From positions 1,267,877 to 1,331,876 of the forward strand of contig JAYKAV010000012.1 of assembly GCA_035582835.1 (NCBI GenBank): a stretch of DNA of 64,000 bases, in the 5' to 3' direction. The stretch comes from Phoebastria nigripes. Lineage: Eukaryota > Chordata > Aves > Procellariiformes > Diomedeidae. The translations under genes were made by a program, and so were the position numbers. Shown piece by piece: positions 1-13,346 of the stretch (positions are counted from its first letter, which is position 1; every line of letters begins with the position of its first letter). The notes beneath the pieces were generated by a model. It saw only the letters and a list, made by a program, of their open reading frames with translations. It made no database searches and had not been told where the DNA came from.

Positions 1-3000
1 TGATCAGGAGCGGTGGCAGGTGTCCTGTGGGATGGGACACAGGGAAGGGCAGTCTAGGACATGGGCTGCCCTCAGCCTGAAGCCGAACAATGCATCAGAG
101 AGAAATGATCACTTTGGCTGTCACTGTTAACTGACGCTCTGCAAAAGCACATTATGTGCAGGTGACGGGTCGGCGCCGCAGCTCTCCCTCCCACTGCCTC
201 AGCCCTTATCTCCCTCCGCAGACCCACAGCCATCCCCTGCCCCAGCCGCNCCCTCGCCCCCTCTCAGCATCCCATGCTGCAATCGCAGCAAAAGCAAATA
301 CTTCTGCAACCTGAACGCGGGCTGAGCCTCAGCCCCCGCGGGCAGACAGGGAAGAGTTGCAGATAAATGGTTATCTTGATTTGCACACACCACGCTGCCC
401 AGGCTTTTTAATCAGAGACCGTAATTGCTCTTCTTTGTTTGGGAAACTCACAGGGATCAAGTATCAGTCAAGCTCAGAGAGGAAACCATGCCGGGGAGAT
501 GACAAAAAGGAGAAAGAAACCCTCAAACCTGCACACCGCCAGCCTGGCAAAGCGGCACTTGCTGCCACGTACCCACCAACGCCGCGTGGGCACGAAGAGC
601 CGCTCCGCAGCCAGGCTGACGCTGGGTGGGCAGAGCAAGTCCTGGAGGATGGGTGAGCCCTTCCAGAACAACATACCTCCTGGTTTTCCCCACTTCCATG
701 CAAGCAGAAACCAGTACCACAACAACTGGAATCACAGACTAACCAGCGGTGCACTGGGAGGAGGACAAAGATGCCACATGATGGGTAATTTCCAGCTCGC
801 AGCTTGTCACTCCTGGTTACCATTATTCCAAATGACGAGGAAAATACGAGCCTCTGAGTAACATTATTCTCTATCTAGGCTTACGCGTGGAGTCTGGGGA
901 GCACAGCGGAGGTTTCAAAGGAGAGCATTTCCCACAAACGATAAGCAAACCTTTCTAATTTTCCATTTGCTGCCATTCTTCACAACCCAGGCTGCAGATA
1001 AAGCCTTCCTCAGCCCTCAGATCATGATTGATAATGAAGCATAAAGTGACACGAGGTCATACATAATGATGCTTTAAGTTGGAAAATGGGAAAGCTATGT
1101 TCGTATTATTTTACATGGCCTTCCTAGCCCTGTGGCAGCTCCTTCAACCACTGCCCTGTGAATGGTTTTAAAAAATGGCATCAGAAGGAAATGCAGATAG
1201 ATATTACTGTGGAAATCAAAAAGATCCAGTTCTGCTGTAAGCTTTCTTTAACCTGTCTAAATGTATGCTCTCATTTCCTAAGCTATCTTTTCCCCTTATT
1301 CAAACTCAAATGAGAAAGAAATTCAGAGTTCAGGCAGGGAAGCTCTCATTAATTTTCTTGGCAATGCCAGACCATTTACAACTGGTATGATGTTAATATG
1401 GAATGAATTTGACATTTAAATTGTTTTGTAAATATATCTTTTAGAAGAGATGTAAGACTATAGTCCTTATAGAACCTATATGGTCCTTAAGGAATCCATA
1501 AATGCTTTTCATCACGGTAGGAACCTTAAAACCACTACCCTAGCCTAATTTGCCTAATTACATACCTCCCTAAAATTCTCTTTATAGTTTCAACTGCATA
1601 TGATAATTTCTTCCTATCCCCTCCTAAAAATGCTGTTAATTGTCCTTTTGTGATGTTAATCAGCTGCAGCATCCAAGCCCAGACCTAATTTGTAGCAATC
1701 GTTTACCCATCTCAGAGAGGTGTTAACACTGCTAGATTGAGAATTTAAGATGAAATTCAAATTTTTAATGTAAATTAAGCTACATAGCAGAGATGAAAAA
1801 GCTCAATAATTATTAAAAGCTCATTTTAGAAAAACCCAATACCTGAATTCATCTATTTGAAATTTAGATTCAGTGACATCATACATTCAGTTAAACAAGA
1901 TGTGGAACAAATCTCACATATTATATTTTGAACACTTTGTCTGGTTTCATTTTCAATAAATACAGAAAGGAAGCGAGGCGCTCTCTGCTCCCGTAAGAAG
2001 ACTGCTCTTCAGTCAACAACGAGAAGGGCAGAAATGGGGCTCCAGCTTTCCACAGCTGCATTTCAGAATAACCCAGCACTCTTCCGACAGGGCAGGGTCA
2101 AGGTACGGGCGCGTGTGCAAACAGCTCCACCACCAGCAATGGGTAATAATTCATGGTTTGGAGCGAAGCAGATTCCTAGGTTCTTTGCTAGGAGTGAACC
2201 CAAATTTAAAAACTCTGCACAGATGCCTCGAGCAAGTTCCTGCTTGTCTTTATGGTTTCACCAGAGCTATTTCTGTTCCAGGATGTTATGCACATAATTT
2301 TTTTATTATGTAGGAAACAGCTTATTTGATCAATTTGCCCTATTTTTCTGTTCATGAATTTAGCGAGAGGTTTATCATTTTCCTGAGTTTATTAGAAATT
2401 ACCTGCCAGATATAATTGCAGTAAATAAAACTTGCTCTGGAGCTCAGGCTTCTACGGTTCAAAACAAATGCTTGCAATTACTGCATTTGTGGAACATGAG
2501 CTCAAGAGAGCAAGAACACAGTGAAGGAAATTAGTCTGGGGTCTTAAAAGGCGCCTGAGTGTCTCCAAGGCTGTAAGTGCCTCTGCTCCCTGGGAGCTGG
2601 TCGCCTAATTCCCTAAGGGCAGTTTGATAAATGCTGCCTTACCTTACCCTGTTCTGTCCTGGAGAGAAAGCAGGGACGGTGATGTACCGGGGGGAATCTT
2701 GGCTGGCCTGTGCCTCCTCCCTGCAGATCCCAGGCTGCTGTTTGGAGCAGGGATGTCAGTCCCCAGGGCTCTGCAAAGCGCTCAGCAGTTGGGTACTTGC
2801 TTAATGCCCTTTGATGCTTCTCCCACACAGCAAAGCTGTGATATTTTCCTTTTAATTTACTATTTTCTGTAATAGCTTGAACTTGTCTTTGGCACGTTGT
2901 TAAATCAGGTACCTTCAGCTGAAAGCATAATGCCTTTTCTACCTGTTGACACTTCTGTTTCAGATCAATAGGCTTGAAAACGTTCAAGTTGTGCATAAAC

Positions 3001-5857
3001 CCTGCGTGGGACCCGCAGGGCTGTGTGGCAGAGGCCAGGCTCGGAGCACAGCTGGCATCNGCAAAGTAGCCAGAAATCAGAGGAGAGAGTTGAATTTGTG
3101 TTTGAAGCACAGCCAGGCAGCGGTGGGACCGGTACTGTAAAGGTGAGGCTATAGGGGTGAGTGGAGAATGACNGGATTTGTGAGGGTCACCCTGCTCGGG
3201 GAAGGTGGGGAACGTGCAGGCGTGCGATCCCGGAGCACACCCCGGCTCCCTGCCCGGCCCAGACCCAGGAGTGAATGTCTGGGGCTGAGCACACCTGGAA
3301 GACAGAAATAAAACCAGAAAGCTCATGTGCCATTTCTCCAGTTATTCTATGAACTGCTGNGAGAATACATTAATTATTAACAAGGTATTTTAAATAGGGG
3401 CCATACGAGTGTGCAAAACCAAGGTATAGCTTCTATATAGTAACAGGCAGCAGTGAAAATCCAGCTTTTCTGGTTAATAAACACGTCCAAACTGTCTTCC
3501 CTCTTAAACCTCCTCAGTCCTGCCCATTTCTGTATTTGTTTTGCAGCACTATTTTAGTACTGAAGGGGACCACCCGCACGTGACACAGAAGAGTGCAGGC
3601 ACTTAAGGGTGTATTTGAGCTGCCCTCCACCAACAATTCTTAGTACAACTCCATGCGATGAACGTGCTTCAAAGTCACCTACGCAGCGACCACCAGAATT
3701 AGAGAGCATCCCATCNGCAGGACGTAACGACGCCGGCGCTGGCAGTACAAACGTCCCGCGGGGAGGAGCAGCGTGCGTGCACAGTGCCCGGCCAGCACGG
3801 GATGAGCACCAGACCCGCCGTCATCGGAGGGAGCAACAACTGACGGCTTCCGTGCCAGACAAACACCAGAGGCGTAGCAAATGGGTTTCCTTTTGGTGTT
3901 GCATATTGTAACTGTGGGTGCAATGAGCAGATTTAATGTCTTTTTTGCAGCGCTCTCGCTGCTTGGTTTTCCTCCTAAGATACTACGCCCCATCTCCCAA
4001 ATCAGAGACCCCCACTCCCAGGCAGCCAGACACCCACGCAAACGCTTTCATCTGCAGAAGCACCGAAGTGCCTGTCACTGTTGGAGCCGGGCCGTGGCTT
4101 GACACCCAATAACATGATCCTATAAAGTAAATCCTAATTTACTGAGGGAAAAATTAACAAGGGATTACTTGATTACCAGACTTTGCTTTCCCTTAGGACC
4201 GTGAGACCAACTCTTGTGCGTGGAGACGGGAGTGGATAATAATGAATCTTCTCTTATTAAGGAGAAGCTTTATTTTGAAAACATGCCCCTGCATTTATCT
4301 CAACACTGTAAAGTAAAACGCACACAAAGGGGAGGGCAATTTCCTGCAAGTCATGGTCTGCAATTAAAAAAAAAAATCCCCTTTAGTGTTTTTTCTAATA
4401 AATACAGCTTTTATATGCTGAACAGAATGACTGGAAAATACTGTGTGTACTTTATTGGCTTCCTAAAGCAAAAGCCTCAATATATATCCCACAGCAAGAC
4501 ACATATCTGAGGTTACATATCCCTGCGCTAAGATCGCAATAATCCTTTTTGCATTAAAAAATAATGAGCTTCATCTCATTTGCAGATTCTTAAGAGCACA
4601 GAATCCTATGGTCACTTGGCAATATGAATGCACATCTCATAAATAGTAAATGAAAACAGAGCTCTCTTACCTTCCCACAGAANCAGGACTGAAAGCTGGG
4701 TAGTCCCACAGGGAAATATATTTATTTCAGGAAGCTTTAATTTCAGAACGGCTAAAAATCCTGCCCATATAGGCTTGTTTGGGGAAAGAGAGAGGATTAA
4801 ACTGGACATTTGAAATGTTTGTTTCACTACTCCCATCTTGATAAATCTCTCTAAAAATGTAATCCTTTCTTATAATGGAGAAGTGCCAGAGTTCTTGGTA
4901 AAACTCACATCAGTCATTTTTATAGGGAACCTGCACAAATGCCTGTTTCACCAAAGAGCAAATTTGGGAAGCATCTACAGTTAAGCATAATATAGCAGCT
5001 CACTGAAATGGGTGCCTAAAGGCAGCTGCAGCCAGAGAAATGAGATCTGTAATACAAAGCTTTGCCAAAAAGTAGTCTTCTCTATTTTCCCCCTTTCTTC
5101 CTAATATACTTGTTCATTTTCTTTTGTAATAAAAACTCCACAGAACATGTAGTCCCTCATTACGGATGTGCGTGTTCTGCCAAAGCTGTGGTCCAAGGAT
5201 GAGGTTACCGCAATAATGTGCCCAAGACATCAAGAATAAATCTATTATTTGATTTTTAAAAAAACCCACAACTTTAAAGAAAGGCCTTTAGAATTTAATA
5301 GATATGAAACCAATTAGATTTTATAGGAGCAGGGTCTACAGAAGCTGCTCTTACAGCCATCTTATCATTCCTTAGCAAGAGAGATAATGCTCTATTAAGC
5401 TCTATTACATCCTTAAAAAATCCACAGGAAAGTCAGCCTTTTCACTTATATTTTACTATTCTATTGGATTTCACCTTGGCCTGTGCTCTGGCATTCCTCA
5501 TGGGCAAGCAGGTCTCCAGGAGGCTGTCGGGGTCCTCGCGTGGATTTTCAAAAGAAAGGTATGGGGTTCTGGTGCAGCACTTGGCTAGATTTTGACGAGT
5601 ACACAAGTACCTGATGCGCGGGTACCTGATGACTCTCCCCGGGATGACAGGCAGTCACACCGCTGCAGCACAGCACATAAGCACAGCGGTGTGCTCCGGC
5701 CAGCAGCCGTCTCTTCCGGGCTTATAAGGTTTCCATGTGGAAGCCATGGACAGACAGCCAGTATAGACAGAGCAGTTCGTCTATCACCACGAGCATTAAC
5801 AGTACGCTTCCACGGTACCATCTTAGACCTAAAGAAACCTTTAAATGTATTTTGAAG
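1..5857. other. upstream non-coding DNA, no gene seen
   Basis: I see no supported gene here. Open frames on both strands are short, lack recognisable domains and are not conserved-looking; the longest (minus strand, about 2,613-3,326) runs through ambiguous bases and reads as arbitrary low-identity protein. Composition is AT-rich with short GC-richer spots near 170-320 and 3,000-3,300. A CACGTG box sits near 3,577. No LINE, LTR or tRNA gene could be recognised. The stretch is probably the 5' flank of LRRN1 and may hold distal enhancers, which cannot be located without cross-species alignment. Confidence 0.6.
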
Positions 5858-5861
5858 ACTA

Positions 5862-6035
5862 GCAGGGTTGGGTGATTAACCAGTCCTGGATTGGCACTCA
5901 AAAACTTTGGGTTCAACTCTCAGCCCTGCCACAAACTTCTTATCTGATGTTGGCCAAATACACGCTCTGCTCTGGAGGTGTTTGTTCTCCATAAACAAAA
6001 GAGGTAATATCACAGCCTCTGCCTCCAGCGTGCAT
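5862..6035 (+). mobile_element. MIR-like CORE-SINE relic
   Basis: The stretch follows the layout of amniote MIR/CORE-SINE elements in order. It starts with a degraded tRNA-like head, then a phrase resembling 'gggttcaa..cagccctgccac' (B-box end of the head, near 5,909-5,933). Next comes 'tgttggccaaat', matching the family's 'gaccttgggcaaat', then a 'ctcc.taaa..aaaagaggtaatatcacagcctctgcctc' stretch matching the 'ctgtaaaatggggataatag..ctacctc' portion. Many substitutions and small gaps are visible, so it is an ancient, immobile copy in plus orientation. Family assignment comes from remembered consensus features and the edges are approximate. MIR copies of this type occur in birds, turtles and crocodilians as well as mammals. 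Confidence 0.72.
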
Positions 6036-6060
6036 GGTGGGATGCTGAAACGCAAACAAC

Positions 6061-9000
6061 AAAGTCATTGATGGAGTGTAAGCTGTCTCTATCCCTTTAA
6101 ATAAAAAAATAAAAACTTAAATAAAANGTTAAGAACTGCAGCAGCTGGAGGGGCTGTAGGAGGCTGCAGGAGCCGCGGCTGGCCGGGGGGCAGAGGGAGA
6201 GCCGGGGCCCGTCGCAGCAAGCCGCGGCTCGGAGGGCTCCTCCTGCTCCGGGTTTCAGCATTGCAGCTCTTCAGCTCTGCTCTTTGCATTTATTCCTGGA
6301 ACACTTATCTAAAAGCAGCACATTCTCTTTGATTGACTTTACCTGATGGAAAAATACCTTCTAAGAGTAGCTGCTGTTTTTACAGAATACTTGTATTTAT
6401 TTAGTAAAATAATTGGAAAACTGCTCATAGGTGAGGTACAAAGTCATTTCCTAAGGCAGATGTTTTTAAAGTCAGATGAGAACAGCCCGAGAACCTGTCA
6501 CTCTCCCGCGATTTCTACTGAATGTCAGGAACAGCAGAAAAACGAACCATTGTTTTAAATTATTGTGGCTGAAAGAACCCATGTTTTTGTTGTCAACATC
6601 TTAAGTTGACTCTGCCTTGATGCTCCATATGTTCTCTTGTCCTAGATTAAAAGATCACATATATTCTAATTTATCCAGATGGGATATGTCCCTACAGCTG
6701 GCATTTTGGAAGACCCGTGCTCCAGCCTGCGACCAGCCTGTGAGCTGCTCTGGCAAAGCTGCCATGAAAATCATACGGCGTTTTAACAGGGCGAGAAAGG
6801 AAGAAGGAGGTTCAGAAGGCTTTGTTCCTCTGTGGTTACTAACATGGGGAAGAGGTTGTGCATGCATTAATTAGCTACAATTTGCAGCCCTGAACTGCAT
6901 AAATAAATAGCAACAACCTTGTTTTGCACAAGAGGAGGAGCGGGGAGCCGGAGGGCCGGGTGTCCGCGGCGTGCTGGCCTCCTGCAGCAGAGAGGATGGG
7001 CCCGGGGGACGCCGGGGCGGGTGGGCGAGGAGCAGGCTGTCCCGCTGCAAGTGTAATGGGCCGTGAGGTGCCAAGTGGAGCAAAGCTCAGGCCTTGCGGT
7101 ACTTCTATTGAGTAGACGATAACACTTCTGATTCCAACAGGAATTGAATTACGCTCAGCATGTCAGAAAATCCCATCAGTCCAGCTTCCTCCCTTGTGAG
7201 AGAGCAGGAGAGAAACACACAATTTTTGATCTTTGTAATTCAACACTTTATAATTCAAAGGGTTGGGGGTGCCTCTAATTACATCCTAAAGCAAAGAAAA
7301 AGTGGTTGGGTGTCTTGCAGAGGTTCTGTCCTTGCTCGGTATCAGCCAGGCGGGATGACCTGAACTTGGTATGATTTACTTTGGGAGAAAACTGTTGCTG
7401 TTACTACTCATGCAAATTGTTCATAGACAGCACTGCACTTACTGCCAAGTTCATCTTTAAATGTTCCCTTTCAAAATGCACATGTAAGATAGGTATAAGA
7501 AATTCTCATAAAGTATTCCCCTTTCCCCAAACACTGGGCACACGGCAATGTCTTGCTTTCACTACAGCTACCAAAAGCCCTTCTTGTGCACTTTAGCTAA
7601 ATCCGTTCCCACCCTTGTAGTACAAATAGTCTCAAACAGTGCCACGATCAGCCAGCTTCCAGGGCTCCCGGACCTTTCAGCATAAGAGGATGTAGCTCAG
7701 CTGATTAAATTTGTACTACAGACAGGAGGATGCTTTAATGTGACGATCAAGGAAGCAATCATGCACCTGAAAATTTCTAGATGTCCTCCGGACATTCAAG
7801 CCTAATTCTACTGTCTAAGCATGTCTTCAGTGTTTATGCAGGGAAAAAATAATGTAAAAAAAAAAAAAAAATTAAAGGCTTGAGATGAGGTGCTATGTAA
7901 CATGCAGTACACAACTCAGTGTTATACCCAGGTAGCCACTTGGGTGGTACCTGCTTCTCATAAACTAGTCCAGTTCAACTTTTCTGGCTAACTCTAATTA
8001 GAAAATCAGTCATTGATATCAAGACAGCACGTATAACAAGGTTAGCCCAAAGATGTATAATACTCGGTTGAGTATTGGTAAGTTATTTTATTTATGTAGG
8101 ACACATAGCACTAACATTGACATTTATAATGTGTTTGGAGTATTATACAAACAGAAGGATTTTTGCCTGCTTAGCATTACATATTATGCATCTGTCCTAC
8201 ACTGTGCCAGCTTTTCCTGCCACTGGATTTTCACAGTGGTAGGAAATAACAGGGATAAAGGGATTAAAAAGCAATGATTTTCTGTAAAGCCTTATAGGAC
8301 ATGCCTGCTATGATCTCAGCTTACTTGCCTCATCTACACCAGTAAACCACTATCGTAGTAGACAGATTTATGGATTAAATGCAGACAAGTGTGTAAAATA
8401 AATATTTTGCTTATAGCTTCTACACACTTTAAAATATTCTCTGTGATTACAATAGCTTCTGAAGTCGCTTTCCAATGGGGTGATTTGCAGTTCACAAGTG
8501 AAAATCAGGGACCTCCTTTGGCTTCGGTGCAATCTAAAGGTCATGATTGAAGTATGGTGTTTAGCAACTCCAAATAATTGTATCCAGACCTCAAACATGC
8601 CATGTTTTGTCACAGCTGCCACTTAAGGTCAAATTGAATTTAAATTATATTTATCTTAGTATTAATAGAGCTACAGTTCAGGCTAAGCCATGCAAAATAC
8701 AGTTCTCAGGCTACTCTCTGTGTTTCCTCCTAGTCTGCGGGGACTACAACCACAGCAGACGAAAGAGGGAAATTTGAAGTTTGTGAATCCTCATTTCACA
8801 GAAGAGGAACAGTTCAACAGCTCGGCTGAGGCCATGCAGATGTCTGTAAGAGAGCCAGCAACCGAACCGACGCCTCCTGAATCTTAACTCTAGGGGAAGA
8901 CTGCAAGGTCACTCCTCTGTCATCTTCCTCTGTGTTCATCCTTTGCTCGGTTACCAAACTCAGGAGCCTGAGACACCAGCCACTGCTTTGTCTGAGCACG

Positions 9001-12000
9001 AGGCGGTCACGTGTGACCCTCGGTGCAGCATCCATCGCTGCACTCCCGTGAGCACCAGAAACTGTTGCCCGTTTGTATTCACAAGGGAGAAACTCTCTGC
9101 CGTGGAGATGGAAGCAGCACAGCAATGGCAATGGAAATCTATCACCCACAAAGGGACAGCAGATTTTCTGTGAAATGCTGTTACTGGCCTTTTTTATACC
9201 TTATATGCTTTACACTTCATACCTATATGCCTTTCCTGTGCATCCTTTCCAGAGTAGTGATGCAACCACAGCACCTTTGCCAGCATCATCTCAGGAGCAC
9301 TCTTCTTATTTTGACACGCAAGGTTGAAACGTAAGCGATCTTCCCAGCAGGCACCTCAGAATCACAGTCTGGCTTTGGTGGAAGCTGAATCTCCAGGATT
9401 TAGTTAGTTTAGTCAACATATGCTTAACCAAAACCAATGCAGCATCTTTATTTCTACCTATCTTTCTACTCTCCTTTCATCATAAAGAACATATAGTCTT
9501 ACACCATACTTGTAATCAGGTCTTTTAACATTAAAACCAGATGATACTTGAATTTAAAATTATTTCTATTAGAAGTAGAAATATCACTGTACCTGCTATA
9601 AAAGAATGCTGCCCACCCCCCAAACACACACACAAGAGCATAACTCATTAATATAGTGTATAGGTCCCAAAATTCCCATTGTATCAGTTGACCATGAGTA
9701 CAAGATTTTTGTTGTGGATCACTGATTCATCGAGTAAAATGCAGCCTGTAATTTACAGCAGCTTCAGTTCCTTCCCCACATGTGGGAAGGATAAAGCGAC
9801 CTGCTTTACCTTCACGCTTTCCAAGCAGACTGAGTGCTCAGTCTTACTAAAAAGTGCCAGACAGACACGTGCGACTGCTCCCCGCAGGATGCGAAGGCGG
9901 CACCGGGCTCAGTCTTCCCCATGCAACTTGCACAGACCCAGCTCCTCTGTGCAGCTCCATCCCGTGGGCACCNGCTAACCAGCCATCACGCCAGCTCAAC
10001 CCTCTGGCCAGGGCACCAGCGTGGGCACCAACCACAAATAACTCCTTTTTGCTGAACAGAAACCTTTGTCTCGGAGCTAGATGGAAAGCAATAAAGGGTG
10101 TTTTTCATCCTTGTTTAAATACGCCACTATGCAGCAAACATACAGTCAAGATTTTGTATCACTACCCACTTGAAAGTTAAAGGGTTCCCCTACAGTTTAC
10201 ATACTGCGGAGTATTTTCATTTATTTCACACATAATTGGAACACACTCCCCCCACCAGTAATTGAGATACTATATTCCGATATTAATACATAGAAACATT
10301 GAGCAGAAAATATATTAGTTTTGGCCAAGTAACATCCCGTTGGGGATTTCTCTCTAATAGAGCAGGTCTTTAGATCTACAGATGTCAGTTCAATACCTTA
10401 CCAGTTCCATGAGTTTCAAAGTTAATTTCACACTAAGAAGGTTTGCAACAAACAAGCCACAGAAAAAAATACACTTAAAAAGAGATACTGAATTCTTTGA
10501 CATGGCCAAAATATTCTCAATAGAGAACCAGGTGGGGAGAAAAGGGGGAAAGAAGATGGTTTTTAAGCTGGGCATACCAAAAGCAGCAGCTGAACTAGGT
10601 GGGAAGGAATACTTAACTATGTCATTTGGTATCGCAAGCGGTTCTGAAATCGACCCAGAAGTTCTTTCTGCTACGGTGGTGCTGCAGACGGACCTGGCAA
10701 ACCCAAGTCAGTGGCATTAACGGGAGGTGGAACGAGCACAGGGGTTGCATGTGTTCTCATGTGTGTAAACCAGAAGCAACTCAGGCTCCGTTGCAGTAAC
10801 CGGAGTCAAAGAATAACATCAGCCCTGTGTGTATTTACAGCACGGGTAATAATTCTAGTCCTTTAATGCCTCACCTACCAGGCTGGGATTCAAACACAGC
10901 GTCCCTCTGCCCAGTCCTCTGAGCTTGGTCACTGGCCGCTCCCTCTTCAGGAATGACAGTCGCCTGCCGTTGCAGCAGCAGAGCTGTGCACGACACATCG
11001 TCAGGGCGCTCCTCTTCCACACCGGTCCTCTGCTGCATATAAAATATAAGGCAGCTCTTCATTTTGGTATTTCTGCAGAGTGCCACAACAGGTTTTTCNA
11101 CGCAAGTCCTTTTGTAATCATTTTATTATCCTGGTAAAGGAGAACTGTATCTCAAACATGCTTGAGACTGCATAAAATGAAATGTTGACCTATTCAGGTC
11201 CTTGAGTTAGACGATGAGACTCCAACCTTTCTCCCAGAGACAGAAACAACTACTTCACATCCTGTTCATGAGGAATTGCAAATTCAACTCTAAGACCCAA
11301 GTTAAGCCTAACTCTCTGAGACCTGCACACTCAGCCCTGTGAGCTCTCCACCAGGATGTGACCTCTACACCAGGATAGTGGAGAAGAGCAGGTTTTTGAC
11401 TGACTGAATACAGTGAGTCACTTCTTGTGTCACCACCGAAGGCTTTAGGCTGGAGAGACGGCACTCTGACGTCCAGCTGCAGAAACCCCCCCAGCGCACA
11501 CGGGGAACTCGCCCAGCGAAGNGGGTAAGGACCAAGGTCAGGACAAGAAAACGCAGGGAAATGTGCAAGTCAATAATTCCAGACTAAGACAACTGAAAGA
11601 AGAGACGAGACAGAAAACCGGGAGTGAACGGGAAGCTGCACATATCCACGGGCTTACAGGGACAGCTTTAAATCCTTGAATTTCAGGCTCAAATGACTCT
11701 TAGAGTTGAAGTCGTAGCCTGTTTTTCTCCTAGCCAATTCATCAATCTCTTATTCAAGCAGCCATAGAAGATAGCTGAATGTAATTTCAGCGAGTAATGC
11801 TGCTTTACTTACCTATAGGAAAATTTCCCCTATCTTTAAACGGCTCAATTGGCAATGCCCTGCGCTCAGCCTGGGGGCACAGCGAGCGACTGCAGTACAG
11901 CAGTTACCATTGCGAGCAGCACTGCACTGCCACGTCTCCACGGAGGTTTGCCTCTCTACAGAGGACAGAAAATCAAATGTTTGAATCCCGAAAGGCCACT

Positions 12001-12365
12001 ACAACACACAGTACTTTGGCATTACACCTTGATCCTTTGTGCCACTTTTAATGAAGTTTGTAAAAAAATGAAAACCCGGATTCAGATGTAGGTGGAAAGT
12101 TACCTGGCAGCGTTCCCAGGTGGGTCCACGCTCTGCCTTAGCGCTATGTATAGTGATGATGACATTTTTCTTCGTTAGGTCAGCCAAAACAGCCTGCAGT
12201 ATGTGCATCAGTGATGCCACACCTTCTGGAGTGCGTAAATAACTTTTAACAGCCACTGGAAGGGGGATGTGAAGCAATCTTCCTCCAGGAGCTGTTAACT
12301 CTGAAACCTAACGATGAAGCAACACAGGAGCCCGCACCGAGGCGAGGAAGCCGGGCTCACCCACC
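6061..12365. other. upstream non-coding DNA with two GC-rich patches
   Basis: No supported gene. Two short GC- and CpG-richer patches stand out in an AT-rich background, at about 6,135-6,255 and 6,935-7,065. They could be minor CpG islands or enhancers. An A-run lies at about 7,856-7,871. A 112-codon open frame at 10,382-10,720 has no recognisable domain or splice context and was not accepted. The remainder to 12,365 is unremarkable single-copy-looking DNA. Confidence 0.55.
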
Positions 12366-12390
12366 AAGCTGCAACCGCACCGCGCCACCT

Positions 12391-12530
12391 GCCCCGCCCT
12401 CCGCGGGGCGGGGCGGGGAAGGGCGGGGCGGGGGCGGGGTCCCGCCCCCGCCCCGCCCTCCCCCGCCCCGCCCCGCGCAGATGGTGCCGCCGCGCCGGGG
12501 CGGCCAATGGGGGCGCAGCCCATCAGCTGA
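12391..12530 (+). promoter_or_regulatory. LRRN1: GC-box cluster and CCAAT box (core promoter candidate)
   Basis: Many overlapping Sp1/KLF-type GC boxes (GGGCGG or CCGCCC) fill 12,391-12,478 in both orientations. They are followed by a CCAAT box at 12,504-12,508 and an E-box CAGCTG at 12,524-12,529. No TATA box is visible, as expected for a CpG-island promoter. If the CCAAT box lies 60-100 bases upstream of initiation, as is typical, transcription would begin around 12,565-12,610. The link to LRRN1 is inference from position and strand. Confidence 0.6.
12402..12477. repeat. 76-bp near-perfect inverted repeat made of GC boxes
   Basis: Positions 12,402-12,438 pair with 12,441-12,477 as reverse complements at 36 of 37 positions, around a 2-base centre (12,439-12,440). 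The only mismatch is A at 12,419 against C at 12,460. The left arm is G-rich and the right arm C-rich on the plus strand, so each strand carries repeated runs of three to five G and could form G-quadruplexes or an extruded hairpin. A smaller perfect 7-bp inverted repeat (12,391-12,397 with 12,403-12,409) overlaps its left edge. Confidence 0.9.
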
Positions 12531-12809
12531 CCGGCGGCGCCTACCCAGGTGCGCGCCGGCGGCGGCACAGAGCGGGCGGCGGGCACCGGCGGCACCGGCA
12601 CAGCATCCCCCCCCACCCCCCGCCGCCGCTCCCTCTTGGAGGAGGGAGGAATCCCGCCNCCCTTACCCCGTTTATCAAACCGCTTCGCTCCGCAGCTCGG
12701 CGCGGTGTGGACCGCGGCAGCAGCGGATGTGCCGCCNCCCGCCCAGCGGCCGCCGCGGGCAGCCCCGGGGGAGAGCCGCGGGTGCGCGGGCAGCGACCCC
12801 CGGCCGCCG
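12481..12809 (+). other. LRRN1: putative LRRN1 non-coding exon 1 (5' end not placed)
   Basis: A strong splice donor, CCG|GTAAGTG, lies at 12,809/12,810 inside the CpG island on the LRRN1 strand, about 200-330 bases downstream of the GC-box/CCAAT cluster. This is the expected layout for the non-coding first exon of LRRN1. The 5' boundary given is only the end of the GC-box block; true initiation is probably nearer 12,565-12,610. An ATG at 12,727 would open a short upstream frame. Spliced to the acceptor at 29,616, that frame would stop at 29,633-29,635, well before the main start. The exon is inferred; no transcript evidence is available here. Confidence 0.5.
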
Positions 12810-13346
12810 GTAAGTGCCTCCGCCGAGCTGCGGGGAGGGAGGGAGCCGGGCCTGCCGGAGCCCCGCGGGGCGCTCCGCTCCGGGCCGCTGCGGTGCGGTG
12901 CGGCCCGCCCCGGCGGAGGTCCCCGGGGGCCCGGCCCGGCCCGCACGGGGCTGCGAGGGAGGAAAGTTTGCGGTAGCGGCCGCGCCCCCGGGGGAGCCGG
13001 CGCCCCCGCGGCCGCTGCCGGGAAAGTTCCAGCGGGCAGCGAGGTTTCCCGTGCGGACGGCGGTTTCGGACCGCCCCGGGGTTGGGGGCCCCTTCGCCCC
13101 GCACCTCCGGGCGATGGGGACGGCGGCTGCCGTGTTTCCGCGAAAGAGCGGGGGCTGCAGCATCGCCCTCCTCCCCTCCGGGCGCTCGGCTTTCCCCCGG
13201 TTTAGTTTTGCTGTTAATCGCGGCTTTTCGCGGACCGCGTGGCCCGGTTTCCCGGCGGCGGTCGCGTACCTGCGCGGGGGGAGCGCGGGCGGGGAGCGGA
13301 GCCGGTGCCGCCTGTGCGGCAGGGCTGCCAGCGTCCCCGACCCCCG

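Noticed and set aside
2613..3326. 237-codon minus-strand open frame
   Set aside because: It contains ambiguous codons, has no recognisable domain, and lies in ordinary non-coding DNA with competing frames on the plus strand.
5900..5935. tRNA gene suggested by a B-box-like 'gggttcaac'
   Set aside because: It is the head of a MIR-like SINE with no intact cloverleaf.
10382..10720. 112-codon plus-strand open frame
   Set aside because: No domain, no promoter or splice context and no family resemblance; length is within chance for 64 kb.
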